A DNA stretch of 64,000 bases from Dirofilaria immitis. Taxonomy: Eukaryota; Nematoda; Chromadorea; Rhabditida; Onchocercidae. Made by a program: the position numbers and the translations under genes. The DNA is taken from positions 3,534,501 through 3,598,500 of the forward strand of contig JAKNDB010000068.1 of the NCBI GenBank assembly GCA_024305405.1, read 5' to 3'. Below, in pieces: positions 23,156 through 37,432 of the stretch (the first letter of the stretch is position 1; each line of letters opens with the position of its first letter). The notes under the pieces were generated by a model, which had not been told where the DNA came from, did no database searches, and saw only the letters and a program-made list of their open reading frames with translations.

Positions 23156-23197
23156 TTATATCACATAGCATATGTATACATATGCTATGTGATATAA
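23156..23197. repeat. Perfect 42-bp palindrome
   Basis: The sequence reads TTATATCACATAGCATATGT to the centre and its exact reverse complement after it, with no spacer (centre between 23176 and 23177). It is flanked by unique sequence. It could extrude as a cruciform or fold in RNA. Confidence 0.95.
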
Positions 23198-25669
23198 TGA
23201 TTATCAGCTATGATTATATATTTATTTAAAAGGCATTTATTAACGAATACTTATAAATGAAAAAATATTTAAAAGAAAAGCATATCAGAAAGTTTCAGAT
23301 ATCAAAATTTTCGTCATATTTTCTTTTCTTTTTTTTGCAGAAGAGACATTGTCATTATTGAACTAGAAAATATTGCATAGACAAAATTGTTCATTGAAAG
23401 ACAAATAACACTAGTTTTATTGAACCAGAAAACATCATACTGTAAATATAAAGTTATGGATTAAAGAACAAATAAAAATGAAGCATTGTTTATTGTTTAA
23501 ATAAATTTTCTGCTACAATAACAGAATGCGATAAAATTTGATTATTTGTATTGGAAAATTTTGGCAAAAGCCAAAATTTAGTTTTATTTTTGAATTTTAT
23601 TTGAAATAAAAAGAATTTTTATGAGAAATAAATTCATTGATAATTATTCGGTGCAATAATGAAAATAATTTCTTCTTATTTTGCATATTTCAACTTACAA
23701 TTAAAGAAAAAAGAAGGAATAAATGATTGTTGTAAAGTTTGATTACAATCAAAGAAAAATTTTCGTAAAGTTTAATTATAGCATAAAGAAGTTCATGAAA
23801 TTTAATTATTCTAAAGAAATTCTTGAAGCTCAATTATAGCTAAGAAAATTCCTGAAGTTCATTTATAGCCCAAAAAAAAATCCTTGAAATTTAGTTATAG
23901 CTGAAAAAAAAATTTTTCAAAATTTGATCTTTGATAATTAAAAATGAATGAATAATAGTGATGAATGATAATTTAACACCAAACTGATAAATGATATGTA
24001 TAGATATATAAATGATTCTTAACGATTGAAAAATTTATAAAAATTTGTTTATATTTTAGATTATCAAAACTATAAAATATGATTTCTTTCAATTTTATTA
24101 TCAATACAATAATGAAAGATCAAAATGACAAAGTAAACAATTTTATACAAATATTTTTATTAATTATTAAAATTTTTGATAAAAAGGAAAAGATAACGAA
24201 AAAGGATGAATGATAATTTATAACATTGATTATCATAATCAAAATTTTAATAATATATAAATTGAATCGATACTTGAAATAAAATATTTTAAAGCTAATA
24301 AAGTTATTAATTGTATAAATTAAATTAAAAATTAAAAATATTACTTAGCACTTGCGTATTTGTAATATTACTTTTTATTAATTCTGTTCATAAATAATTC
24401 CAATTAAAATTTCAATTAAAAATTTTAGCTAATCTTTAAGAAATGAAGTGAATTTTTCATAAAAAAATATTAGCTTATAATAATTTGCAATAATTTACGA
24501 ACTGAATATATCGAAAAATTGAATTTGAACAATAGCGTCGAAAAAAATTTGCACGTACGTCATATATTTATTAATCTTACATGCACGTAACTCGTATATT
24601 TTTACGTCATAAATAAAATTTGATTATTTTCTAAAAACTAAGATATATGTTCGTAAAATAAAATATTTCCTATTTTTTGATAAATTTTTATATCAATAAA
24701 AAAAAATTTTTCATATACTTAGTATTTATTTATTTTTTTATAATGTAATAATTCTCGAGAATGCTTTTTTGTTTCAACCATATAATTGTGTATTTATGCC
24801 GGGAATAAAATACAATTTTTTCTTTGCCTTTCTTATCATATAATTCAAAATTTGATATCAAATTTAAATTATTTGAATAAAGTGACGATATCAAGTTATT
24901 CATTTCGATTTATTTTATTGGAAAAAAATCTGCCAAGAAAAAGAGCATAATTTTTGCTTATTCTTTATTTAATTTTAGAGCTAATTTATAATAATTGATA
25001 AAATCGTTCATTAATAAAATAAATAAAAGTTTATCAATGATAAGAAACAAAAGATAGGAAAATAAGCACTTAATAATGATAAGACTATTTGCGATCTATA
25101 ATATACCTTTTCATTTTTGAAAATAGAATCTACAACTTATGAATGATTTACGTACGTAATTAGTTATATATGCAACCCTATAATATGATACGATGCTTAT
25201 TACGTAAAATTTAAGTAATGCTGCAGAAAATATATACAAATTATTAAAAGTAAATAATTGATATAAGTTTTAGAAATATAAATTTAATTTTAACAATTAA
25301 ATTATTTAGAAATTTTATTATTCTAGTAAAATACACGTTATCACTTTAGTAATATTAAATAAATTGTTAATAAAAATTTCAACTTCTAAATTTGAAATTG
25401 AAAACTAAATTAATCCATTTCTTCTATTACTTTCATAATATTTCAGTATAATATATTAAATATTACTCTGTCATAAGCAAATATTGATTGAAATTTTAAT
25501 CAATATTTCCTCAAAAATAATATTTCCTCTTTTTCAAGCTTTTGAAAAAATGTCTTTTTTCAAGTATCAAAAGTTCAAAAGTGCGTCAAAGGGCAAAAGT
25601 TCAAAATAACATCTAATAATTGGTAAACAAATTGTATGAATAGTTATCGTTTTAGATAGTGATAAATTA
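23198..25669. other. Gene-poor region with ACGT-core motif cluster
   Basis: No exon is supported. At 24551-24610, four ACGT-containing motifs (GCACGTACGTCAT, GCACGTAACTC, TTTACGTCAT) lie within 60 bp of otherwise CpG-poor DNA. A strong-looking acceptor (tttttttgcag) ends at 23340 but leads into stops in all frames within about 14 codons. Confidence 0.4.
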
Positions 25670-25965
25670 ACAGATAGTATCAGAATGAAATAAAATAATA
25701 TTAATGAATCAATTCCAATAATCAATGAATGATTTATTGATTGAATAGAAGAAATGTATTAATTGTATAGACCCGAAATATCAAATTTTAATTAATAGAT
25801 AGTATCAGAATGGAATACAATCGTTAATGAATCAATTCCAACAATCGATGAATGATTTATTGATTGAAAAGATGGGTTGTATCAATGGTATAGATTTGAA
25901 ATAAAAAAATTTTAATTAATAGATAGTATCAGAATGGAATAGAATAGTATTAATAGTAATTAAAA
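25670..25965. repeat. About 125-bp tandem repeat, 2.3 copies
   Basis: Copies start with AGATAGTATCAGAATG at 25672, 25797 and 25921. Each full unit also carries ATGAATCAATTCCAA and AATGATTTATTGATTG. Divergence between units is low. Confidence 0.9.
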
Positions 25966-28900
25966 TAGAAATGACTTTTTAATTATATCGTAAAACTACA
26001 AAACATTTAATTGGATTAAATTAGAAATAATCAAATCATTTTCCGCTCTAATTCATTTTTCATTTTTATTTAAAAGAGAAAATGAAAAAAGACAAAAACA
26101 ATTGTCATATAATTTTCCATTCTTTTATACATTTGTGATAAACTTTTTCTTCCCCAAAAAGGAAAACAAAAAAAGGAAATGAAAAAAATTTATCACAAAA
26201 GATTTATGAATAACAACAATATCAAATTAATCTTCTATCTTTTATCTATGCTTTTGTACAATTTTCAAGAATTAAATAAATGATATAGAGGGTAGCTAAT
26301 TAATTATGCAAAAATATGAATTTGATGAAATAGTATTTGAGGAAAAAAATGCATGAAAAAGTAAAAAGTTTTAACGATTATAATTAAAATGGAAAAAACT
26401 TTTTTTTTAATACAACTAATATTGCTATGCTTCATCCTTTTTAGCAAATTTTATTTCTTTTTTTTGAGAAAACGAAATTGAAATGTTAATAAAAATTTGT
26501 AAAATAAAAAAAAATTAATTTCAAAATTAATTTACATTTTTTATTATATATTTCTTGTTTGTTTAATTGATTTTACTTCCAAGCCTTTTTTCTTTAAAAC
26601 ATTTTGGCAAATAAAAGAAAATCTGATTTTGAAATTAATTTACATTTGTTTATTTCGTTTAATTGAATTATTTTATTATTACAATAATTAAAATACTATT
26701 GACAAAACTATTTTTATGCCTAAAAAATAAATATCAAAAATGTGAATTTGAATGAAATATTTTCAGCCTTTGTTGATCTTTTAAATAATAATAGTAAATA
26801 ATATGGCGAAAAAAAAAAATTGGAAGAATGTATGGAAGAAAAAAGAAATTTATTGAAGAATAAATGGAAAATAAAAATTTTTTTCGTTTCTCATTTCAAT
26901 ATTTTTATTACTTATCGAAGTTTTTCCTTAAAAAAAAGAAAACGAAAGAGAAGAAGCAAACGATGAAAGTAAGTAAATAAAAATAGAATTTATTTTTAAA
27001 TCCATTCTAAGTTCCATTTTTTTCTCTTCTTGTTCTCTTCCTTTTTTTCGCTTTTTATTTTAATTTTCATAAATATAATAAATATCAATAATAACAGCAA
27101 TAATAATAGTAATAAGTAAATAAATCATATCATAGTAATAGTAATAATATTAATTGCTGCTATTGTTATTATTGATGATTAGTGATAATGTTGTTGCTGC
27201 TGTTGTTATTAATGATAATAAAAATAGAAGTGATAAAATAATAATTGTTGCAATTCTCGATAAATAATCACTGTTGCTTAAGAAATATCAGTGAATCACT
27301 GCTATTATTATTAACAAATAGTAATAGCTATCATTGCAAAATGACTTGATGATTTAAAATTGTTAACAGATGGTGATAACGATAAAATTGCTATAATGAA
27401 TAGTTTGGAGGAAGAAAGTTTTTATATCAACAGCTTAAAGACAACATGATATTACATTTTAAATTAAACTAACCAATTGTTCATTGACATCTTTAAAATA
27501 TTAGTACTGATGAATGACGTGAATTTCTTATTTTATAAATTGATAATATGATAATGCTGACGTTTATATAATTTCATTTTAATTAAGGAAATTAGATAAA
27601 TTTAAATCAATCAATTGGTATAATAGAAACCAATAAAAATCAATATAGTCTAAATCAATCGATTAATAAAATAAAAATCGATTAAAAGTTTACTAAATTC
27701 AGCAAAAAAAATTTCAACATTTTTTCAAAATAATTGTTGAATAATAACAATAATAATAATAATAGTGGTAATAATAATAACAATGGTAATAATAATAACA
27801 ATAATAGTAATAATGGTAATAATAATAACAATAATAATAATAATAGTAGTAATAATATATTGTATAAAATAAAATTATTAAAAGGTTTAAGACTTATAAA
27901 TTAGAATGAAAATAATGAAAATACGTTAAAAAATTTCATTTTTTAATAATAATTTTACTATTTAAATAATATTTTATTTTATTTTTTGCTATTGCAAATT
28001 TTTATTTTTAGCATTTTCGCATCAAAATATTTTTATCATTCAAAAAATAAACTAATTACTTCCGCTCTTTCCTTTTATTTATTAATTTTTTAAATTTCAT
28101 TTTTTAAAAATATGAAAAAAATGCTTGAAGTCATGCAGTAATGAATTAATATATTTATATAAATATTCTTCTTGTTATACATATTGCATTAATTTATACT
28201 TATTCCATTTATTAATTTCAATTTTTTAATTCAAAAATTTTTTATCAATTTAGGAAAAGATGAACTTTTTCTTTTAAATAAAATGAGAAATGATAATTTG
28301 TATGTTTAATATAATATTAGCAAATATAATCAATTTAATAATTATAAATTAATTTAAAAATTAAATTCAATAAAAATCGATAAATTGAAAATTTTTTTAA
28401 AAATATAACTTATATTATAATATTTGATGAAAGGAATGACATGAGAATATTTTTTTAATAGAAAAATTGAACAATTATAAAATTTGGAGAAGAAATGATA
28501 ATTGCAAAAAATTTTTAATTATTTAATTTCATATATTTAATCGTAATAATTCCCTTTTTACTTTTTTTAATCTATAAAATTTAAGTAAACAATTAATAAA
28601 TTATATTATAGATTTTATGAATAAATCCTCGTTTTTAATCAAATATTTGCATTTTTGATTCGTAATTTAGTTAAAATGATTAATTAATTAATTAGGAAAT
28701 AAACGATTATAAAATAAATGATTTGATAACAATTGATTAGAAAATAGGATCATAAAATACTAAATTTAATTTACGAATATGTACAACTATTATTTAATAA
28801 AACGATTATTGATTATGAAGCATATACGTATTGCTAATTTATAATTTATAAAATGCATTTATATATTTAATTTAAATATCTATATCTGTAGTTTAATGAA

Positions 28901-29346
28901 ATATTGATTGATTATCAAAATAAGTGATTAGAAGATAATTGATTAATAAGATATAATTGGAAAATAAAATATATTTAATCATAGATATAAGAAATAATTT
29001 CAATAATATTTTATATTACAAAAACAATATGAAATAAAAACTAAAAAATTCTAAAATTTTATACAAATATGAAATTGAAAAAATTTTCTTAAAATTAAAA
29101 AACAAAACAAAACATTAAAATATTATGCGAGAAATGTAAAATAAAATTTTATGTGAGACATTAAATACAAATTTTGCGACAATATTAATTTTATCTAATC
29201 TCACTCTTGGGAATACCATAAAATTTACACTAACTTTTGCCAAAACGATTAATCAACAAGCAAAGTTTATCACTTATCAGAATAATACGAAATATTGTAA
29301 GTTTTTGAGAGAAATCTTTCGAGAATTATGAAGTAAACATTTCAAA
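25966..29346. other. Gene-poor region with AAT arrays
   Basis: No exon is supported. AAT/GTT-type simple repeats lie at about 27070-27240 and 27725-27860. The remainder is A/T homopolymer-rich unique sequence. Confidence 0.45.
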
Positions 29347-29449
29347 TTTTCTTCCTACCCTTTCCTTCCTCTTCTCTCTTTTCCCTTCCTCCCTTCCTTG
29401 TCTCACTCGTTCTTCTTCTCTCTCTCTCTCTCTCATTGTCTTTCTATTC
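29347..29449. repeat. Polypyrimidine tract
   Basis: About 100 bp made almost only of C and T, including a (TC)n run near 29418-29435. The complement is a purine tract, and the sequence has potential for triplex structure. Confidence 0.85.
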
Positions 29450-31379
29450 ACTAAAAACTTTTGCCTTTGCATTTTATTTTTATAAAAAATATATTTGAAA
29501 AAATGGAAATAAAAATAAAAATTTATTTTCCAAAATATAATTTAAAAGAATTATGACAAATATAAATTTATAAATAAATAAGCTATTTTAGAATTTCGAA
29601 ATATCAATTTAAAATGACATTTTATTTAAAAAAAAAAATAAAATTCTTATATAATCAATCAATCAAAAATTAAAGCCAATATAAATAGCATAGACTATTA
29701 ATATCAACATAAATAATGATAAAATGATAGAATTTGATAAAAATTTCGATTTGATTACAACAAAAAAAAGATAATAATATTGTGATAGAAAAAAAATTTT
29801 TTTAGCTTAAGGATTAAATATCATTTCTGTTTTAATTTATTTATTTATTTTTAGAGGGATTATTTAAATCTCATAATATCAAACAACAACCAATATTTTT
29901 CTCGATGATTTCATGAATCATGTGATAAATATGCATCCATATTTTAATCTTCCATCACATAACAATGATTAAAACGGATATGACAGGAGAGAGAAAGAAA
30001 AATGCTTTATTTAAAAGCATATCACATGCTATGTGAGAATTAAACAAAAGTAAAATTTTTGAGAATAAAATTAAAATTTTGCATCCATTTGCTTTTCTTT
30101 TTTTTTTTTTTGAAATTTCTACAAATCGATGCATATTTTATTAGCATAAACTATGATTTTTCCAATAAATAAATTTTTTATTTTTATATTTTAGTTTTTA
30201 AAATTGGCAAAAAATTCTTTTCAAAAGGAAAATAATAAAATTTTTTCTTTCAATTATTTAATTCTTTCACAGAAAAAATGCCAAAGAAAAATGTTAATAT
30301 TAATGTTAAATATTAAAATTTTACTATTATTATTATAAATAAAAATTTTTGATAGTAACATACCTAATCCTAAATATATGATGAAATGATAAAAAAAAGA
30401 GAAATTAAAATTTAAAACTATTCAAATATCTCATTAATATTATAATTTTAAATTTTAATTCATTCATCTTTATTCAAATGAATATTTTATCGTAATTCAT
30501 TCACCGCTATCTAATGATTAACAATTTTAAAATTTCATCAAAATATATGGTAATAATAATTGAAAAATCATACGTAGTATTGAAAGATATTCAAAGCAAT
30601 ATTCTGCATACTTTTACTAATACCCAGGCATGTATCATTTAAAATATTTGGATATCAATGCTTTATTGTTCATCGAACTGATGCTATATGATTATCAATG
30701 AAAATTTATATTTTGCTATCATGTATATGATATTGATAGATAGCTTTGACAATTGCATTAAAAATGAAATGGAGCTTAAATACCTCAAATAAATGATTTC
30801 AGGAATCGATTATTTTTCATTCAAAGATTGCAGTAATCCAAACATTCTGATATATAATGTGCTTCAAGAAAATTATCATTAATTATTGAGGTTATCAAAC
30901 ACAAAAAAATATATGATAAAGATATGGGAAAAAAGTTTAAAAGAGCAAAATAAAAATAATAAATGATAGGATAAAAGAATAATTAATTCGTCTAATAATA
31001 TCCATTAATTTAGTTAATTTAGAATAAATATAATGATTTAATCATTAGCAGATAGTGATAGTTAGGTATAAACATTATCATAAATTAATGATAATAATAG
31101 TTTGCGCATAAATCAATATTAATACTATAAATGATAGCAAAATGAATTTGTTATTTTTGTGATGAAATCGAACAGAAAAATATGAATTAATATTTTGTTA
31201 TTGTCAGTGTTATTGTTATTATTATTGTTATTGCTTTCTTAATACTATAAATAATAGTTTTTATCGTAAATAAACGAAAAATTGAATGATTTGTTATTTA
31301 GCGAGAAATTAGCAACAACCGGCTTAATTGGAAAATGAAATAAGCAAAAATGAAGTAAACAAAGTATTTAACTTATTAA
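29450..31379. other. Gene-poor A+T-rich region
   Basis: No exon is supported. A partial echo of the 23156 palindrome (CATATCACATGCTATGTGA) is seen at about 30019-30037. Confidence 0.4.
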
Positions 31380-31975
31380 TTAAAAATTCAGCAATAATTC
31401 TATTTTGAAGTTAATGAATGATGGAATAGCTCGCTCTATTTCAAGATTTAACTACTTGGCAATAGTAATATTTGAGAATCAATCAACTGAGAAATAATTC
31501 TATTTCGAATTAAAATTATTTTGAAATCAACAACCCTTAAATGATTGCATTTCAAAATCAGTGATTCTGAATCATTTTATTTTAGAATTACCAATTTGAG
31601 AACGGCAATATTGTTAAACAATTTAAAAATCGTTTTATTTCGAAATCAACAATTTAAAAATAATCAAATTTTGAAATTAATACCTCTGAATCATTCTATT
31701 TGAAAATTAATGATATACCACTTCCAAAATCAAAATCAGTGATTCAGGAATTGATGACATTTCGAAATTAAATAAAACATTTTTCAAATCAGATTTAATA
31801 ATTCATATTACGAAATCAAAAGCTCTGAAATTGTTCCATTTCAAAAATTAATAAATCAAGAATGATTGTATCACTAAATGAGTAATTCAAATATTAATAG
31901 TATATCAAAATCATAAAGACAGAAATGATTCCTTTTTAAAGTCAACAATTTAGAAATGTCCATATTCTAGATAAT
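31380..31975. repeat. Degenerate minisatellite with TTTCGAAAT motif
   Basis: A motif close to ATTTCGAAATCAACAATTTA recurs roughly every 30-60 bp across 600 bp with heavy divergence, interleaved with variants of GAATCATTCTATT. It looks like an old, decayed tandem array. Confidence 0.6.
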
Positions 31976-32909
31976 ATAATAGAAAAATAAGCATTTCTTC
32001 CTTATAAGACAAAACTTTTCTTCTTTAATATTAGACAAGACAATCTCACTAATTCTAGGCCTTAGGCTAATTTTTTTCTTTCATTCAATATTATGAACTT
32101 TTGCACAACATTTCTTTTAATCTATTGAATGATTATTTTTTCCATCATTTTGTGAGAAAAAAATTATCACCACTGATTATCAATGAAAATTGAAGCTTTC
32201 ATTGTAGAAAAGTTTTTCAAATTTTAAAAGCAATTAAAATAAATCAATAAACAACAAAAATTGTAATTATAAAAATGCATGAAAGTAAATATTAGCGCTT
32301 CCATTTGAATATATTTGTTAGCATATAATAACTGATAAGTTTGCTTTAATTTGAATCAAATATGTGCAATTTTCAATGGTTTAAGAGAATTGAAGTAAAT
32401 AGGTTAGCCTAAAAAAGTTTGAAGCAAACAAAATTCCTATTCTAACATATTTGTCACTAACATGTAGTAACTGATAACTGATGTTTTACATAAACTGAAA
32501 GTGAAATAAAAATAAGCCTTTAAAATTAAATCAAGCAGAAGATAGATCTGAAATTGTGATAAATGTGATATATGTAACTTCTTTATGTTATCATTTCCGA
32601 AATATTATTTTAAATTATTTAAATACTGATATCTTTCACTATCAAATGATATATTTTTATATATAAAACTTATGGCATTAATAGCAGCTAAAATATATAA
32701 AATTAAATACTTTTGTTGCAATAAAAGGAATTTTAAAAATTGATAAATGAAAATTTAAAATACATCAAAAAAATAATATATTATTAAAATGTTAAATAAT
32801 AAGAAATTGAAATAGGAATTAATTATTGAATAATTTATGACAAAATAGAAAAGCTAATTACTAAATAATTTCGAATAGAGAAGAAAAATAAATAAAAAAA
32901 TTATCGTCA

Positions 32910-32940
<31 letters not shown>

Positions 32941-34435
32941 TATTATTATTTATTATTATTATTATTATTTATAATTTTAATTTTCATTCATTTCATTTTA
33001 TTTTATAATTATTTGATATATTTTTTCTATTCTTAAATTATATTACAAAAATTTTCGATTTATAATTTTAGAATATAAAATTAATTTAATTTTAATTTAT
33101 TCAATAATTTGTTTATTCGCCCAAAAGAAGCAAAATTTATTCATAAAATGATTTTGTTTATGAAATGAAATAATATTTTAAAATTATTTTTTCCAATTAA
33201 TTTTAATTTTTTCTCTTTTATTGTAATATATATAATCATTCTAACAAAATCAATTTTATTATCAAAACTTATTTATATAATTTATCAGCTAGTTGTAATT
33301 AAAATTATAAAATTTTAGGCTCTTTAAAGGTTTTTAAGAAAAGTTTATCTCATAAATTCTTAAATTTATATTTTTACTGATCATTTCTTTTCTTTCATTT
33401 CAATTCATGAAATAACTTCTTTCATTTAATCATTTCTTACCTTAATCATTTCTTATCAATTTATGAGATATTCTTTTCGTCTCATCTTTTCCTATTGTTA
33501 ACCTTATCTTTTCTTTTTATTTTATAATTGTAATACTAACAATAATAATGACAAATGACAATAATTAATAATAGTAATAATAGTAATAGTAAGCAGAAGA
33601 ACTATTGTTAATCTTTTCTTTTTTATTCGATTGTAGTAATGATAAAAGTTGCAATAATCATGACAATAATGATAATAACAAATGATAATAATAATAATAA
33701 TAACAATAATAATAATAATAATAATAATAAACAAAAGATGAAAACAATGAAGAACTGACTAATAAAAATACATGATTCTGAAATATAAATGTAATTTAGA
33801 TGCAATATTTGCACGAAAAATTGCAAGAAATAAAGTAAACAAAAGAAAAAAATCAAAAAAACCAGAAAACAAAAATACTATTTTAGTAATAGATAGATAA
33901 ACAAATAAATAAATAAATAAACAAATAAATAAATAAAAGACAAATTCTTATCAAATTTTTTTCCAAATTTATTAAAAAGCAATAAAATATTTATTTTAAT
34001 AAAAAAAAAGAATTATACATAATAAAATTATAGGATGCATTCTTATATTTCTCTCTTCTCCTATTATAAATAATAATATTTGGATGGCAATTTGAATTTA
34101 TTTACATTAAGATATTATAGATTGATAGTATTAAAATATCGCTTAGAAAATTCAAAAAAGAAAAAGAAATGAGAGAAAAAGTATATTAAACGATAAAAAT
34201 TTGAAATGATAATTTTCACTGATATCCAAATAATAAATATTTTGAATTTCTTGGAATGGCTTGTAAAGTAAACATATTTTTTCTTATGAAAAAATAAAAC
34301 ATATAAAATTTATAATTCATTCATTAGAATGAATTATTCCCAATCGTAAAACTTGCCAACAACTTATTTTTACAAATACATCGACGATGTATGAATCATA
34401 CAATAACAAATAAACATTGTTATAATAATATGGCT
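31976..34435. other. Gene-poor region with AAT/ATT arrays
   Basis: No exon is supported. ATT runs lie at about 32905-32970 and AAT runs at 33540-33590 and 33655-33730. An AAAT/AAAC repeat lies at about 33895-33935. Open frames over these arrays translate to isoleucine or tyrosine runs and are not genes. Confidence 0.45.
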
Positions 34436-34862
34436 ATTAATTGACGTAAATCCAAATTGTTTGTGTCATAATTTTTGATTAAGAAATTATGAGTTTATTT
34501 CTAGGCTTATTTATTCAAATCTATTTGCATAATTTCTAATAGTTTGATTACTAATTCTGATAAGTTTTTAATTAAGCATTATGACAATAGCTGAATTAAT
34601 TGACGTAAATCTAAATTGTTTGCGTCATAATTTTTTTGATTAAGAAATTATAAACTTATTTATTAAAACCTATTTGAATAAATTCTAATAGTTTGATTAT
34701 TAATTTTTAAAAGTTTTTAATTAAAATTTAATGATTTTTATCACACATACAATTATATATATAAAATGTTGTTAATTGGCGAAATATGCAAATTATTTAT
34801 GGCATAATTTGTTAATCAGAAAATTATAGCCTTATTTCTAAGCTTACTTTTTCGACATATCA
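34436..34862. repeat. About 160-175-bp tandem repeat, 2.5 copies
   Basis: Copies begin ATTAATTGACGTAAATC at 34436 and 34595, with a more diverged copy (TTAATTGGCGAAATATG) at 34772. Shared internal marks are GTCATAATTTTTGATTAAGA and CTAATAGTTTGATTA. Within a unit, TGACG and CGTCA face each other about 17-20 bp apart. Confidence 0.85.
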
Positions 34863-35802
34863 TAAGTTATTGTAAAAATATGCAAAAATCATGATTGATT
34901 GGGACGAAGTGTTCATTCAAATCTCATGATTCTTTCATATATTTAATCATTTAAGATATTATTTAATCAACCAATTGCAAATTTATAATAAATTTAAAAT
35001 AATAAGATTAAAACTTATCAAAATTATAATTATTTATTAAAATTCAAAGATATATTATTGCATTTTTAATAATATTATTTAATTAATATCAAAATTAAAA
35101 TGTCAAATATAAATTAAAAAATAAAGTCCAAATTATAAAAGATTATGTATATTTGAATTACTCACAAATTTAATGATAATTTATAGTAATAAATTTTAAA
35201 TTTATCACACAATTTCTTGCATAGTATTCTTATATCAGTTAGTAATTCCTATTATTTATATTATTATTGATAAGGAACTTAGGGTTTATTGAATTTTTTT
35301 TAAAAAATTTTTCATAAACAACTTGAATTATTTAATTGATTTCATATTTATAGAAAAAGAACTTTTTTTAAACTTTTTATGATATTTAAATATGATAATA
35401 AGTTATATATTATCATCGAAATTATGATCATTCATATTAATAATCTATCGCTAAACAAAACATGCTTGAATATAATTTAAAAAATGAATAGATAAGCTAT
35501 AAGATAAAATTGTTAACATGATATTTTATTATCTATATTAAATATGCTTTTAATTTTTTGTTCGTCAATATTATTATTTGAATATAAGAATTTTCAACAT
35601 TTATTAATTGATTCTACTTATCGATCGCGATTGATCATTTATTTCAAATTTTGATTATTTGATAATTTATAAGTATCAGGAACAAATAAATATGCATGAT
35701 TTTCGCTTCACCATATTAATCAATTTACAGTTACGTGGATATAATGACGTTTACGTGAAAGAAACCATGCGATAGTAACAAAAAAGTGATAACTTTTTTA
35801 AA
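34863..35802. other. Gene-poor A+T-rich region
   Basis: No exon or clear repeat is seen. Confidence 0.4.
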
Positions 35803-35937
35803 TTTTATCAGTAATCATTTGCCATACACTGATATAATGACTAGTATTACCAATATTGTGATTATGATTATTATTATTTTCAATATTATTATTATTTTAT
35901 CATTATATCAGTGTACCGCAAATGATTATTGATAAAA
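35803..35937. mobile_element. MITE-like element with 38-bp terminal inverted repeats
   Basis: The left arm 35803-35840 and right arm 35900-35937 are reverse complements at 35 of 38 positions, with ACACTGATATAATGA perfect at the inner end. The 59-bp interior is mainly ATT repeats. No transposase is present, so this would be a non-autonomous inverted-repeat element. I cannot define a target-site duplication with certainty in this A+T-rich flank. Confidence 0.65.
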
Positions 35938-37387
35938 AGTTTGAAATTGGAAATGGTTAATCAATTCTGCTTAATATTTTTCGCGCATAACTTTTCGATG
36001 AATATTTGCATATTTTACGCTTGGATATTAAATACAGTTTTTGATAATTTTACTCTCAATCGGTCTAAATTTCAATTTAAACTAATATTGATAAATGAAT
36101 ATTAATTATATCATTATACTGATAATTTTAGTTATATTGTTAAATATGAATAAGAGATAAAATGCATGATTTCAATAATTTTCAATTATTAAAAATTACC
36201 TATCTTCTTATAAAATTTAAAAAATTGATAGAATTGAAATAAATACTATTATATTGAAAATATTTATTTCAATTATTTTTTTAAATATAATTATTTTATC
36301 AATAATTATATTTAAAAAAATTGTTATGCAATGTATGAAAGTTTATAATAATAATAATAATAATAAAGAAATAGAAATGAAATCATCGATATTATCAAAA
36401 ATTTCATAAAATATATTTTATTTTTATAGACAAATATATTTATAGGTAATACTGATGATAATTTGGTAATACTGATGATAATTTTATCTATAGGTAATAC
36501 TGATGATAATTTTTTTTTAATGTATAAATTCATTTCATGAAATAGTGGATTAATTCGAAATTATTTATTTTGGGAAATTTTTTTTTAAAGTTTGTTTAAG
36601 AAAAAAAATTTTTTTAAATTTGAAAGTTATTTTCTTCAAAAATTTGATCAATCAAAATTTTTATCTTTTATTTTAGAAAAATCAAATTAACAATTTCTAA
36701 TTGTTAATTTGATGTAAATATTATAAATTAATTTCATCTTATAATATTTGTATCATTTAATTTCCTATTATAGCAAATTTAAATGTATTATTGTTTAGTG
36801 AAATTAAAATAAAAATTGAAATACTAATTAATCGTTTACATCAAATATGTAGTCAAAATGAATAAAACATATTTAGGAATTTATGTAATCATTGGAAAAA
36901 ACAATATGAATTACATACTTAAGCATGAAATAATTAAAATTAATTCAAAATAAAATAATACTAAAATAGTCATCAATTATAATATTACTATTTTAATCAT
37001 TGAGCATTATTTTATAAATCCAAAATAAAAAACTTATTGATATAAAAATTTTTAACTTATTAGTATTAGTATTAACATATTAAGTATTTCATTCTTTCGA
37101 TTTCAAATTCAAGCAATAATTACGCCTAGAAAAGGCGGAAAAAGTAAAGTTAATTTGAAGAGAAGTGAAAAATCTCAAAATTTTAAAGTTTTATTAAAGA
37201 ATGGCATCTATATTTAATAAATTTAAATTCATAATAATATTTCATTATTAAAATATCATATTGTCAAATTATCATTTTAAATAATTCCAATAATTTTAAG
37301 TTTAGCCAATAAAATTAATAAATACAAAAATATTCATTTACAAAGTTCTGGGAAATACTAAATAATCAATTACTAAAATATAAGAAC

Positions 37388-37432
<45 letters not shown>

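Noticed and set aside
23330..23400. Strong acceptor-like tttttttgcag at about 23340
   Set aside because: All frames after it stop within about 14 codons and there is no partner donor exon.
32055..32085. TTAGGC, the nematode telomere unit
   Set aside because: It occurs once only; there is no tandem array, so it is not telomeric.
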